The notes below the pieces were generated by a model, which was not told where the DNA came from, did not search any database, and saw only the letters and a list, made by a program, of their open reading frames with translations. The translations under genes were made by a program, and so were the position numbers. A stretch of 64,000 nt of DNA from Gemmatales bacterium (GTDB lineage: Bacteria > Planctomycetota > Planctomycetia > Gemmatales > Gemmataceae), in contig BPJP01000006.1 in NCBI GenBank assembly GCA_026004675.1, positions 1 through 64,000 on the forward strand, in the 5' to 3' direction. This document shows positions 16,896 through 28,794 of this stretch, piece after piece (the first letter of the stretch is position 1; each line of letters begins with the position of its first letter).

Positions 16896-16973
16896 ACGTC
16901 GCCTTTCGCCTCATGCGTTGGTTATATTTATGTGTAACATCGGAGAGTTTGCCTGCCCGAAGGGGACCGGAGC

Positions 16974-17264
16974 ATGACCCGAGCAGAACTCCTTCGCAAG
17001 CATCGTGCCAACATTTTGCGGCTGGCCGCCGAGTACGGGGCCAAAAACGTCCGCATCTTTGGCTCTGTCGCCCGAGGGGAAGCCGACGAAGACAGCGATT
17101 TCGACTTCCTCGTGGAGATGGAACGCGGGCGCAGCCTGTTTGACTTGGGCGGCCTCCAATACGAACTGGAAAACCTGCTCGGTTGCCGCGTTGATGTCGT
17201 CACTGTCCAGGGACTCAAAACGCGGATCCGCCGACGCGTGTTAGGCGAGGCTGTGCCGTTATGA
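16974..17264 (+). CDS. mntA: MNT-domain nucleotidyltransferase antitoxin
   Basis: This 96-residue protein has the minimal nucleotidyltransferase signature [20 protein letters not shown], with Gly30-Ser31 and Asp42/Asp44, and a third acidic position in CRVDVV. MntA proteins silence HEPN toxins by adding AMP to a Tyr near the RNase motif. The gene overlaps the HEPN start by four bases. It sits between hsdM and hsdS, an uncommon but known kind of insertion in type I operons. Confidence 0.88.
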   Translation: MTRAELLRKHRANILRLAAEYGAKNVRIFGSVARGEADEDSDFDFLVEMERGRSLFDLGGLQYELENLLGCRVDVVTVQGLKTRIRRRVLGEAVPL

Positions 17265-17664
17265 GAGACGCCAAGGAAAGGCTGCTCGACATTCTGGAGG
17301 CCATCGCCGCCATCGAGCGTTACGCCGGGCGAGACAAGGTGGCCTTCGAGCGGGACGAGTTGCTCCAGGTGTGGTTCCTACACCACCTGCAGATCATCGG
17401 CGAGGCCGCCCGAGCATTGCCGGCGGAGGTGCGACAGCTGGCGCCGGAGATTGAATGGGGCAAGATCATTGGCATGCGTAACGTCCTCGTGCATGGCTAT
17501 TCGAGATCGATGTGGACATCGTATGGGACGCCGGCCGGCGCGACGCACCGGCGCTGAAGCCGCTTATCGAACACTTGCTTGAGAAACTCGAAGGGGAGCC
17601 GGAACGAGGCAAGACGCCGCCAAAGCCGAAAAAAACCGGCCGCAAGAAGAAAGGCGGTGCGTGA
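17261..17664 (+). pseudogene. hepT: HEPN (DUF86/HepT) toxin, frameshifted
   Basis: The first 80 codons read as a HepT protein, including the RNase motif RNVLVH (Arg73, His78) and the target Tyr80 of HGY. Directly afterwards, at about 17,500-17,502, one base is missing (TATTCGAG where TATTTCGAG would read Tyr-Phe-Glu). As read, the protein ends at 17,557 after 98 residues with a nonsense tail. Restoring the base gives FEIDVDIVWDAGRRDAPALK and continues in frame to a stop at 17,662-17,664, which overlaps the hsdS start. The break is either a real loss of function or a sequencing error. Confidence 0.75.
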
Positions 17665-18980
17665 TGGCGAGCAACGGTTGGGACACCCTGCCTCTTGATG
17701 AGGCAGTGCAGGTTAATCCGACAGTCCCTCTCCAACGAGGCGAGGCCTATCCGTTCGTGGATATGCAAGCAGTCGATCCTGCGTCCCGCAGCGTCGGGCC
17801 GAGCGAAATGAGACCGTTCACCGGCGGCGGATCGCGTTTCATTGCTGGTGACACGTTGATGGCGCGGATCACGCCTTGCCTCGAAAACGGCAAGATTGCC
17901 CGCTTCGCGCCCAACGGCGATCAGCAGATGGCGCATGGCTCCACCGAGTTCATCGTTATCCGAGGCAAGCCTGGTGTCACGGACAATGACTTCGCGTACT
18001 ACTTGACCAAATGGGACGGGGTTCGGTTGTACTGCATTTCTCAGATGACGGGCACGTCAGGTCGCCAGAGGGTGCCCACCGATTCGCTGAGTCACTGTGA
18101 GGTGACCATACCACCCCTCAAGGAACAGGAGGCCATCGCCTGTATCCTCGGCACGTTGGACGACAAGATCGAGTTGAACCGGCGGATGAGCCAGACGCTG
18201 GAGCAGATGGCGCGGGCGATCTTCAAGGCGTGGTTCGTGGACTTTCTGCCGGTGCGCGCCAAGATGGAGCGCCGCTGGCAGCGCGGCCAATCCCTGCCCG
18301 GCCTCCCCGCCCACCTCTACGACCTCTTTCCCGCCCGCCTCGTCCCCTCCGAACTCGGCGAAATTCCGGACGGGTGGGAGGTGGCGTCTCTTCCCGAGCT
18401 GATCGACCTCAACCCACCGCGACCATTACGAAAACGCGAGGTTGCGCCCTACTTGGACATGGCGAACATGCCAACACGAGGCCACGTGCCAGATGAAGTG
18501 GTCGAGCGGGCCTTCGGCTCGGGAATGCGCTTCATGAACGGCGATACGCTCGTCGCGCGCATTACGCCGTGCTTGGAAAATGGCAAAACGGCGTTCGTTG
18601 ATTTCCTCCAAGATGGACAAATCGGCTGGGGCTCGACCGAGTACATCGTACTGCGGCCGAAGCCGCCAGTCCCTGAGGAGTTTGCCTACTGCCTAGCTCG
18701 AAGTGATGAGTTCCGAGAATTCGCGATTCAAAGCATGACGGGCAGCAGCGGTCGGCAGCGTGTACAGGCGGACTCGCTTACTCACTTCCATTTGCCCCTA
18801 TTTCCGAAGTCGGTTGCCGAGGCGTTTGGCCGGGCGATCAAACCACTTTTCACGCGATCATCGTCCGCGGTACACGAATCCCGCACCCTCGCCGCCCTGC
18901 GCGACGCGCTGCTGCCGAAGCTGATCAGCGGTGAACTGAGGGTGCCGAACGCCGAGCGGATCGTGGGGAGGGCGGTTTGA
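17664..18980 (+). CDS. hsdS: Type I restriction specificity subunit
   Basis: This 438-residue protein starts at the ATG overlapping the restored HEPN stop; a GTG three bases earlier is an alternative. It has two target-recognition domains, each starting Gly-Trp-Glu/Asp and containing the block GDTLMARITPCLENGK or GDTLVARITPCLENGK. Each is followed by a conserved helical spacer (DDKIELNRRMSQTLEQMARAI; TLAALRDALLPKLISGEL). The two domains resemble each other closely. It directs HsdM and HsdR to the target site. Confidence 0.95.
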   Translation: MASNGWDTLPLDEAVQVNPTVPLQRGEAYPFVDMQAVDPASRSVGPSEMRPFTGGGSRFIAGDTLMARITPCLENGKIARFAPNGDQQMAHGSTEFIVIRGKPGVTDNDFAYYLTKWDGVRLYCISQMTGTSGRQRVPTDSLSHCEVTIPPLKEQEAIACILGTLDDKIELNRRMSQTLEQMARAIFKAWFVDFLPVRAKMERRWQRGQSLPGLPAHLYDLFPARLVPSELGEIPDGWEVASLPELIDLNPPRPLRKREVAPYLDMANMPTRGHVPDEVVERAFGSGMRFMNGDTLVARITPCLENGKTAFVDFLQDGQIGWGSTEYIVLRPKPPVPEEFAYCLARSDEFREFAIQSMTGSSGRQRVQADSLTHFHLPLFPKSVAEAFGRAIKPLFTRSSSAVHESRTLAALRDALLPKLISGELRVPNAERIVGRAV

Positions 18981-19852
18981 TGGCGTGGCTTCTCTTCCTC
19001 GACGAAAGCGGGCATGACCACAAACAGATGCCCTACGAGGTCCGCGGCGGCGTGGCGCTGCACGCGGGCGAACTTTGGCCCTTCGTGCAGGACATGCAAC
19101 GGCTGGAGCTGGACTGCTTCGGTACGCGCCTGACGAAATTCCAAAAGGAACTAAAGGGATGCAAGCTGCTGGATCGGGACCGCTTCCGCTGGGCCGGACA
19201 AAGTGATCTGATGGTGGCCGAGGAGCGACGGCGGCATTGCCGCTCGTTCTTCACCAAGGGTCTGGAAAAAAAGCCGCCGAGCCGGCAGGAGTTCACGGCC
19301 TATGGACAGGCGTGCCTGGAAATGGCCCGGGGCATGTTTCAGGCATTGCATTCGCGCAAGGCACGATTGTTCGCAGCCGCCATTCCCCGTAATGTCGTGC
19401 GGCCGAACACGTTCGAGGCGAGGGAGTTTTTACGGAAGGATCAAGTATTCTTGCTCCAGCGCTATTTCGATTTTTTGGAAGAGCGTGAAGAACACGGCCT
19501 TCTGGTGATGGACCAAGTCGAGAAGACCCAGGATCGGCGGTTTCTGTCCCGGCTCGAACGGTACTTCAGCCGGACGGAAACCGGGCGCTATCGGACGGTG
19601 TGGATTGTTCCTGTACCGCTGTTCGTTGCTTCCGAGCTGACCTACCCCGTGCAGGCGGCGGACCTGGCGATCTATTGCGTGAACTGGGGCTTTCGCTTGC
19701 CGTCACGAGGGATGGATGCCGAGACACGCCCCGAAATTGCGAACGAGTTCGGGCCGTGGATCAACCAGTTGCAGTTCCGCGGCGAGGCGTACCGCGATGG
19801 CAGCGTCTACCAGGAGTACGGAATCGTCTATGTACTAGACCCGTACACGTAG
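18980..19852 (+). CDS. DUF3800 protein in the type I operon
   Basis: This 291-residue protein starts at the ATG overlapping the hsdS stop. The opening LLFLDESGHDH is the hallmark of DUF3800, thought to have an RNase H-like fold with metal-binding acids. Further acidic positions occur in LLVMDQVEKTQD and LTYPVQAADLAIY. DUF3800 genes recur beside type I systems and other defence genes. Nuclease activity is plausible but not established. Confidence 0.85.
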   Translation: MAWLLFLDESGHDHKQMPYEVRGGVALHAGELWPFVQDMQRLELDCFGTRLTKFQKELKGCKLLDRDRFRWAGQSDLMVAEERRRHCRSFFTKGLEKKPPSRQEFTAYGQACLEMARGMFQALHSRKARLFAAAIPRNVVRPNTFEAREFLRKDQVFLLQRYFDFLEEREEHGLLVMDQVEKTQDRRFLSRLERYFSRTETGRYRTVWIVPVPLFVASELTYPVQAADLAIYCVNWGFRLPSRGMDAETRPEIANEFGPWINQLQFRGEAYRDGSVYQEYGIVYVLDPYT

Positions 19853-20002
19853 AGCTGAGCGCAAAAAAAGAGGAGACAACGCCGTCAGGGCCACCCGAAA
19901 GCAGCCCCTGGGCCGAGTCTCCATAGGTAGTATCGGACTTTGGGGCGGCAAAGTCAAGAGGAAGCCGAGCAAGAAACCGAACTAAGCGAGCCGGAACGCT
20001 TT

Positions 20003-23089
<3,087 letters not shown>

Positions 23090-23110
23090 AAGCCAAATAG
23101 GGCATCAGCC

Positions 23111-23470
23111 ATGAGACATAACCGACGGACTTTTGGAGAGCTGCTACGCGAAAAGCGAATTGACAAGAAATTCAGTCTACGGAAATTCGCGGCATTGGTC
23201 GGCGTCAGTCCGACGTATTTGTCTCAGGTGGAGCAAGGCAACGTCCAGCCGCCGACGGCTGACCGTGTCAAGCGAATGGCCGAACTGTTGGGTGAAAACC
23301 CGGACGAGTGGATCGCCTTGGCGGGCAGAGTGCCCGAGGATTTGCCGGCGATCATTCACGAACAACCAACGGAAATCCCAGAACTGCTGCGCGAGGCGAG
23401 AGGGCTGACCGTGGAGCAATTGCGGAAGCTTAGGGAACAAGCCAGGAAGCTGAAAGAGCGTGGCAAATGA
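23111..23470 (+). CDS. XRE-family transcriptional regulator
   Basis: This 119-residue protein has an N-terminal Cro/cI helix-turn-helix (FSLRKFAALVGVSPTYLSQVEQGN) and a charged C-terminal helix (ARGLTVEQLRKLREQARKL). It lies 21 bases after hsdR and 21 bases before the ImmA-like peptidase gene. In other mobile elements such regulators are cleaved by the partner peptidase. It could control the downstream two-gene operon. Confidence 0.9.
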   Translation: MRHNRRTFGELLREKRIDKKFSLRKFAALVGVSPTYLSQVEQGNVQPPTADRVKRMAELLGENPDEWIALAGRVPEDLPAIIHEQPTEIPELLREARGLTVEQLRKLREQARKLKERGK

Positions 23471-23491
23471 TCCAGGCGAAGGAGGGTGATC

Positions 23492-24172
23492 GTGGGCAGC
23501 GAAGTGCCGTTTTTGAAGAAGGAAGTGATTGAAGCCGAAGCGTTGTCGCTTTTGGCGGAATATGGCCAGGCGACCGCGCCTCCGGTTCCCATCGATGAGA
23601 TCGTGGAACTGCACTTGATGCTTACCCTTGAGATCATGGACTTGCAGCAGATATTCGGGGTTGGTGATGTGCATGGCGCGATTTGGTTCCGCTCGCAGCG
23701 AGTTGGCGTCGACCAGAGCCTCGACCCGGCGCGGTATCCGTCCAAACGAGGCCGCTACCATTTCACGCTGGCGCACGAGGCCGGGCATTGGCGGCTTCAT
23801 CGGCACCTGTTTCTGCGTCGATTGGATCAGCCGTCGCTGTTCTCTGATCAGGAGCAGAAGCCGGACTACGTCTGCCGGTCTAGCGAGAAGAAGAGACCCG
23901 TGGAATGGCAGGCCGACCAGTTCGCGGCGAACCTGCTCATGCCGCGTGAAATGGTGAAGCGAGCGTGGCACGAATGGCGCGGCGGCCTGGACCCGATCTA
24001 TCTGCGTGACCTTCGAGCGGAGAGGGGCGACTTCGGAACGGACGAGAGGGTCCTGGAGCATGCTGTCCGCCCGCTGGCTGAAAAGTTCGAGGTATCGGCC
24101 GAAGCGATGCGAATTCGGCTGGAAGGGATGGGTCTGCTGCTGCGCAAGAAAGAAGCATCGCTGTTCGAGTGA
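23492..24172 (+). CDS. ImmA/IrrE-family metallopeptidase
   Basis: The GTG at 23,492 is six bases after AAGGAGG, giving 226 residues. The zinc motif is HEAGH at residues 95-99 (FTLAHEAGHWRLHRH). A conserved WQADQFAANLLMPREMV block follows, as in ImmA/IrrE proteins. These enzymes inactivate XRE repressors on DNA damage or infection. Adjacency to the XRE gene supports a pair that controls nearby genes. Confidence 0.92.
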   Translation: MGSEVPFLKKEVIEAEALSLLAEYGQATAPPVPIDEIVELHLMLTLEIMDLQQIFGVGDVHGAIWFRSQRVGVDQSLDPARYPSKRGRYHFTLAHEAGHWRLHRHLFLRRLDQPSLFSDQEQKPDYVCRSSEKKRPVEWQADQFAANLLMPREMVKRAWHEWRGGLDPIYLRDLRAERGDFGTDERVLEHAVRPLAEKFEVSAEAMRIRLEGMGLLLRKKEASLFE

Positions 24173-24241
24173 ACGGCGTTTTTTTGACTTGGCGTTTACC
24201 GTTTTCTGTACGGAAGCGCCCCAGCATGGGAGGGTCATGGC

Positions 24242-25426
24242 ATGGCCAAGGTTTTCGATCTAAGAAAGCAGCTCAAATTGCATGACAAAGTCTTGTTGCA
24301 GCGGCTGTTCGCGGAATACGGAGAGCTGCTCGATTTTCCCTGGGAGGCGCTGAAGCCACATGACGTCGAGCCGCTCGTCAAGAAGTGGGAGGGAATGCAG
24401 GAAGACACGCGCCGGCAACTGCAGGTCATTCTGCAAGACGTCAACGAGTTGGCTGACGAGCGGGGCCACAAGATTCTGACCGAGGACCTGGCATGGCGCT
24501 GCCCGGACAAGCTGGAAATCTTCGGCAGATGGAAGAGTCCGATGGACAAGGCTCTTTGGGCATATCTCGAAGTTCGCCAGGTGTTTGACGAAGCGGCCGT
24601 TTTTGCGCGAGCTGAGGCGTTGCGCAGCGGGCAGTTTGCCAACCGCTGGAACGGCCTGCCGAAGAAGAAGATCGAGCTGACCGACAAGATGAAGGAAGCG
24701 CTGCAGGAGGAAGTGCGCTTGTACTACTGGAACAAGGAGCTGCGCGGCGAGGTCTGCCGGGTGCATCATTATCCGCGGGCCAATGGTGCGGAGTTCTTCT
24801 TCGCCTACCTGCCTGACTGGCCCGACAAACGGCTCGTCTTCGACGCTGATGGCAACCTCACGCCGCGCGAGGAGAGTTATACGTTCAGTAATGTGTTCAT
24901 CTACCTTCCAACCGAAGGAGCGATCGAGATGATCGCAAAGGGGGGCAAGAAGGTTCACCTCTCTCTGCGGAAGGCATTTTGCAAGGCGATCCTGGGGATC
25001 GACGTCGACGACGAGGAGCCGGTCAGGGCGACTTACCGGCTCGACCACATTCTCGATCCGACGTTCGCCTTTGTCACCGAACCCGAGGATCGCATCGCGG
25101 CGGTTCGACTGCGGCGCATCCGGCTGGTGCCGAAGACCAGGGTGGGGGCAGTTGAATATCTCGAGCTCAAATTCCTGGAAAGCGCCAGTCATGGCGACGT
25201 CATAAGGGACATCAATCAGCATTTGGGCGAGCGCAACCTGAGCCGCTCGCAGGTGGCGGTGGTGCAAATGGGTATCCAGCTCCAGTTTCTCAGCGACGGG
25301 CGCCGCAAGGGCAAGACGATGACGTTCAATGTCAGTTGCCCGAATACCTGCGATCTGAAGAGCAAACCGGATGACGTACGGGTGGTCGGCGAGCGCTGCA
25401 TCCAGCGCTGGGGGATCCTCCAATGA
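24242..25426 (+). CDS. Unrecognised protein, first gene of a two-gene operon
   Basis: This 394-residue soluble protein is unknown to me. Residues 1-160 are helical and charged (FDLRKQLKLHDKVLLQRLF, ALWAYLEVRQVFDEAAVFA). Residues about 165-230 hold an aromatic and His-rich part (CRVHHYPRANGAEFFFAYLP). Residues about 260-385 look beta-rich (VRLRRIRLVPKTRV, YLELKFLES). There is no signal peptide, Walker box or obvious nuclease triad. The ATG follows GGGAGGG-type sequence, and the gene overlaps its partner by four bases. It lies 69 bases after the ImmA-like gene. Confidence 0.6.
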   Translation: MAKVFDLRKQLKLHDKVLLQRLFAEYGELLDFPWEALKPHDVEPLVKKWEGMQEDTRRQLQVILQDVNELADERGHKILTEDLAWRCPDKLEIFGRWKSPMDKALWAYLEVRQVFDEAAVFARAEALRSGQFANRWNGLPKKKIELTDKMKEALQEEVRLYYWNKELRGEVCRVHHYPRANGAEFFFAYLPDWPDKRLVFDADGNLTPREESYTFSNVFIYLPTEGAIEMIAKGGKKVHLSLRKAFCKAILGIDVDDEEPVRATYRLDHILDPTFAFVTEPEDRIAAVRLRRIRLVPKTRVGAVEYLELKFLESASHGDVIRDINQHLGERNLSRSQVAVVQMGIQLQFLSDGRRKGKTMTFNVSCPNTCDLKSKPDDVRVVGERCIQRWGILQ

Positions 25427-26397
25427 ACAACGCGTTGGACTGGTTTTGGCCTCTGGTCGAGTCGCCGGAACCCATCGTCGCCGCGCATGTCGTCGCCGGG
25501 TGGCCTGCAGGCGTACACCAGACGCTTCTCGACCTGGGGTTTCTGGTTCAGGCTGCGGATGCCGATCGTGTGCTTTGTCCGGAGTGTCATGGGCACATCG
25601 AGGAAGTGATCGCGAACGAAGGTCCTGACGGCACGGTCCGGTTTTTTGTTCCTTGTCCTGAAGTCTTTAGGGTGTGTGTGCCCATAGAAGCCCGGCGGCG
25701 GTGGCAGGTCAACCTCGAAGGAGTCGCCAACGCGCTTGCCGCCACGCTGGGGCTGACCGGGCGCTGCACAGAACTTTCGCCACGGCGGTTGTGGCGGCTG
25801 GGGCGCACGACTTGGCAGGGCTCGCCGCGCGACGTCATGTTGGCGCGCGGCCTCCATTGGGATGACGCGACAACTGTGCGCGCCGTCGTGGTTCGCGGTC
25901 GCAAACCGATCGTCTTTGTTCCACATACCAAGCCGCCTGATGAGTTCTGGACCAGACGCCTGCCGCCAGTGCTTGCTTTGTCGCGAGTTGCGACGCTGGG
26001 CGAGTCGGGCATCGAGGTCGAACCCCTGGAGATCGTCGCAGCCATCCAGGATGCCGAGGACCGTGCGTCCAAAGCGGATGCGGGGCCTAGCAAGGAGCTC
26101 AAACTCATGATCCGACAGCAGATCAAGGCGGAGCAGAAGACAAGCCTGACGGACGACATCTTTCAGCAAGCCTACCGGCAGTGCGGTTCGATGCGTGCGG
26201 CGGCCGCCTTCCTTTCGGAGCAGACTGGCAGGGAGGTCTCCAAAGATCAGGTCCATCGCGCGTTGCAACGAGCTGGCGGTGCAGCCGCCGTGCTCAATGC
26301 CGACAACAGCGACTCGATCCAGCGCCCTGTCGCGTCGCAGCGCCGCGACATACATGGAAAACCGATACGGCAATCAAAACTCATTAGGGAGGACTGA
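25423..26397 (+). CDS. Unrecognised protein with C-terminal HTH, second gene of operon
   Basis: This 324-residue protein overlaps the first gene by four bases. Near residue 48 it has CPECHGH and near residue 72 CPEVFRVCV, possibly a small zinc site. A conserved-looking LWRLGRTTWQGSPRDVMLARGL lies at about residues 126-147. The C-terminal 110 residues contain a helical linker and a helix-turn-helix (CGSMRAAAAFLSEQTGREVSKDQVHRAL). It may sense or bind DNA for the partner protein. No function is known to me. Confidence 0.6.
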   Translation: MNNALDWFWPLVESPEPIVAAHVVAGWPAGVHQTLLDLGFLVQAADADRVLCPECHGHIEEVIANEGPDGTVRFFVPCPEVFRVCVPIEARRRWQVNLEGVANALAATLGLTGRCTELSPRRLWRLGRTTWQGSPRDVMLARGLHWDDATTVRAVVVRGRKPIVFVPHTKPPDEFWTRRLPPVLALSRVATLGESGIEVEPLEIVAAIQDAEDRASKADAGPSKELKLMIRQQIKAEQKTSLTDDIFQQAYRQCGSMRAAAAFLSEQTGREVSKDQVHRALQRAGGAAAVLNADNSDSIQRPVASQRRDIHGKPIRQSKLIRED

Positions 26398-26605
26398 GTT
26401 ACACCGCCGAGCAAACGGCAGTTGATTCGTGCGCATGCTTTTTTAACCGCGACATAGCAGCCGCCGGGTGAAGGCCGAGAGGCTCATAACCCGGCAGTCA
26501 CCAGTCGCGCTTGTGTTGGTCATGCGGTGGCGCACCGCAGCACAGCGCTTTCGCTCTTCGTGGGGCGATGGCCGCGGTTCGCAGCCTCCGGTCTCGGAGG
26601 TTGTC
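26398..26605 (+). promoter_or_regulatory. Structured leader of the phage sigma factor gene
   Basis: This gene-free stretch can form three hairpins. The first is CCGGGT/ACCCGG with an inner GGCC/GGCT stem (26,464-26,494). The second is TGCGGTG/CACCGCA (26,523-26,539). The third is CCTCCG/CGGAGG (26,585-26,600), whose right arm covers the GGAGG ribosome site at 26,596-26,600. The last hairpin would mask translation of the next gene. Confidence 0.45.
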
Positions 26606-27190
26606 ATGAATCGTGCGCATGCAAAAGAGTTCGTCCTCACCGACTACGCCAAGTCCCTCATCAAGCTCAAAGCCCGTCAGCTTAGTCGGCGCCGCGATTT
26701 CCAGCCGGTCGAACCGGAGGACCTGCAGCAGGAACTCTGGCTTGCTCTCATCAAAGTTGCCGAGCAGTTCGACCCAGCAAAGGCGTCGCTCGACACCTTT
26801 ATCGACCGAGTCGTGAACACCGCCGTGGCCATGCTGGTACGGGCACGCCAACGGCAGCAGCGCGGCAATGGCTTGGCCGAGCGATCGCTGGACGAGGAAC
26901 TGGCACCGGCCAGCGGGGCTTCGGAGACGCTTGCGGCGGTCATTTCTGTTGACGACTTGTCGCGTCGTACTGGAGCCGTGCCTCGCAACGAGACCCTTGA
27001 CCGCGAAGATGCCGAAGCGGTCGAGTTTGCCCTGGCCCAAATGCCCCACGAGCTGCGCGATCTGTGCCGCCGACTCATGGGTGGCACGATCACGTCGGTG
27101 GCCCGCGAGATGGGCATTTCCCGCCGCCAGGTGCGTAAGGCCATGTCCGAGGCCAGGCCGTTTTTGGAGCAGGCTGGGTTCGATTCGTAA
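26606..27190 (+). CDS. Phage-type sigma-70-like factor
   Basis: This 194-residue protein starts at an ATG five bases after GGAGG. Region 2 is visible as EPEDLQQELWLALIKVAEQFDPAKASLDTFIDRVV. Region 4 is a C-terminal helix-turn-helix (GTITSVAREMGISRRQVRKAMSEAR). There is no region 1.1. It would redirect RNA polymerase to phage promoters, and it heads the replication gene block. Confidence 0.75.
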   Translation: MNRAHAKEFVLTDYAKSLIKLKARQLSRRRDFQPVEPEDLQQELWLALIKVAEQFDPAKASLDTFIDRVVNTAVAMLVRARQRQQRGNGLAERSLDEELAPASGASETLAAVISVDDLSRRTGAVPRNETLDREDAEAVEFALAQMPHELRDLCRRLMGGTITSVAREMGISRRQVRKAMSEARPFLEQAGFDS

Positions 27191-27271
27191 AGAATGCCGG
27201 ACATCTCGGCTCGCGACGGCATACGTAACAGATGAGGCAATCACTTAGGGCGACTACGTGGGACACTGGTC

Positions 27272-27574
27272 ATGACCGGCTCGTTTCTTTTCAAGTTTGG
27301 ACTGCCGGTGCTGCTGGCGGAAGCCGAGATGTCCTTGCATCTGGCTATGTTCGCCGTCGAAGGACTGGTTGGCCGCGTGCGCGTCCGGATGGACGCAAAC
27401 TATCAGGTCGACCCGGCGAATCACGCCATCCGCATTGACGGCAGCACGCGCGTTGGCCAGATGATCGCTTGCGTCTTCGCCGGGCTCCTTTTTCGAGAGT
27501 TCGGCGAAGACGCCATCTCTATCGAGCACGTCACCGAACAACCAATCCAACAACCAGAGGAGGTCCACGCATGA
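27272..27574 (+). CDS. Small protein before the Sak4-like gene
   Basis: This 100-residue protein overlaps the next start by four bases (ATGA). It has a beta-rich centre (RVRVRMDANYQVDPANHAIRIDG) and an acidic tail. I do not recognise a family. Its position just before recombination and replication genes suggests an early phage gene. Confidence 0.5.
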   Translation: MTGSFLFKFGLPVLLAEAEMSLHLAMFAVEGLVGRVRVRMDANYQVDPANHAIRIDGSTRVGQMIACVFAGLLFREFGEDAISIEHVTEQPIQQPEEVHA

Positions 27575-28344
27575 GCCTATTGTCCCGCATCGAGCGGGGC
27601 CGGACCCCGAAACCGCCACGGATTCTGGTGTACGGCACCGAGGGAGTAGGGAAGTCTACCTTCGCCTCACAGACGCCCAAACCGATCTTCATTCAGACTG
27701 AAGACGGTCTGGACGAGATCGACTGCGACAAGTTCCCACTGGCCAGAGGCTACGACGAGGTGGCCGCCGCCCTAAGCGAGCTGGGCACTGAGCAGCATAG
27801 CTACGGAACGGTCGTCATCGATTCGCTCGATTGGCTGGAGCGGCTTATTTGGGACAAGCTTTGTGCCCAATACGGCGTCAGCTCCATCGAGAAGGTCGAT
27901 GGCGGCTATGCTCGCGGCTACACGCACGCGCTGACTTTGTGGCGCGAGGTCATCGAGCAACTCAATGTTCTGCGCAACACCCGCGGCATGGTCGTGGTGC
28001 TGATCGCCCATTGCAAAGTCGAGCGCTTTGAAGACCCCGAATCCTCCCCCTACGACCGCTACTCGCCTCGGCTGCACAAACACGCGGCGGCACTGGTCAG
28101 CGAATGGTGCGATGCGGTCCTGTTCGCCACCCGAAAGTTCCGCACCCAGAGCGAGGACGCCGGTTTCGGCCGCAAGCGGACGATCGCCCAGCCGATCGGC
28201 CCCGAAGGCGGCGAGCGCCTCCTCCGCTGTGTCGGCGGGCCCGGCTGCGTAGCGAAAAACCGTTACGGCATCGCCGAGGAACTGCCGCTCTCATGGCAAG
28301 CTTTCGTGAACGCTTTATCCCATCACCACCCATCCAAGGAGTAA
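27571..28344 (+). CDS. Sak4-like RecA-fold ATPase (phage recombination)
   Basis: This 257-residue protein has a Walker A motif (VYGTEGVGKSTFAS) near residue 18. A Walker B-like TVVIDSLDWLE follows, then VVVLIAHCKVERFED. The layout is that of AAA_24/Sak4 single-strand annealing and recombination ATPases of phages. The next gene, DUF669, is their usual partner and may bind single-stranded DNA. Confidence 0.8.
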   Translation: MSLLSRIERGRTPKPPRILVYGTEGVGKSTFASQTPKPIFIQTEDGLDEIDCDKFPLARGYDEVAAALSELGTEQHSYGTVVIDSLDWLERLIWDKLCAQYGVSSIEKVDGGYARGYTHALTLWREVIEQLNVLRNTRGMVVVLIAHCKVERFEDPESSPYDRYSPRLHKHAAALVSEWCDAVLFATRKFRTQSEDAGFGRKRTIAQPIGPEGGERLLRCVGGPGCVAKNRYGIAEELPLSWQAFVNALSHHHPSKE

Positions 28345-28350
28345 TCGAAC

Positions 28351-28794
28351 ATGGCTGATCTGCATGGTTTTGATGCCAACCAGGTCGAACCGACCACCGA
28401 TTTCGAGCCGATCCCGGCTGGCAAGTACGTCGCCGTCATCACCGACAGCGAGATGAAGCCGACCAAGGCCGGCACCGGCCACTACCTGCAACTGGCCTTC
28501 CAGATCATCGAAGGGCCGTACAAGAACCGCTTCCTCTGGGCTCGGCTCAACCTCGACAACCCGAACGCCACGGCGGTGCAGATCGCGCGTGCGGAGCTTT
28601 CCGCCATCTGTCGGGCGGTCGGGATACTGGCACCCAACGATTCGGTCGAGTTGCACAACTTGCCCTTGGTCATTCGTGTGGGGTGCAAGAAGCGGCCGGA
28701 CACCGGCGACATCGTCAACGAGATCAAGGGCTACTCGAAGAAGGAGTCGCCGACGCCGCCGGCTCATTCGGCACCTCCCTGGAGACGCACCTGA
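28351..28794 (+). CDS. DUF669 phage protein (ssDNA-binding-like)
   Basis: This 147-residue protein has the DUF669 signature: an N-terminal FDANQVEPTTDFEPIPAGKYVAVITDSEMKPT-like stretch, then YLQLAFQIIEGPYKNRFLWARLNL and a C-terminal positively charged part. DUF669 proteins follow Sak4-like ATPases in phage replication blocks and probably bind single-stranded DNA. It overlaps the RusA start (TGATG). Confidence 0.8.
   Translation: MADLHGFDANQVEPTTDFEPIPAGKYVAVITDSEMKPTKAGTGHYLQLAFQIIEGPYKNRFLWARLNLDNPNATAVQIARAELSAICRAVGILAPNDSVELHNLPLVIRVGCKKRPDTGDIVNEIKGYSKKESPTPPAHSAPPWRRT

Noticed and set aside
26460..26520. A tRNA-Met-like segment with loop CTCATAA
   Set aside because: The anticodon stem does not pair well and no T-arm lies at the right distance. 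The bases fit better as part of a simple hairpin.
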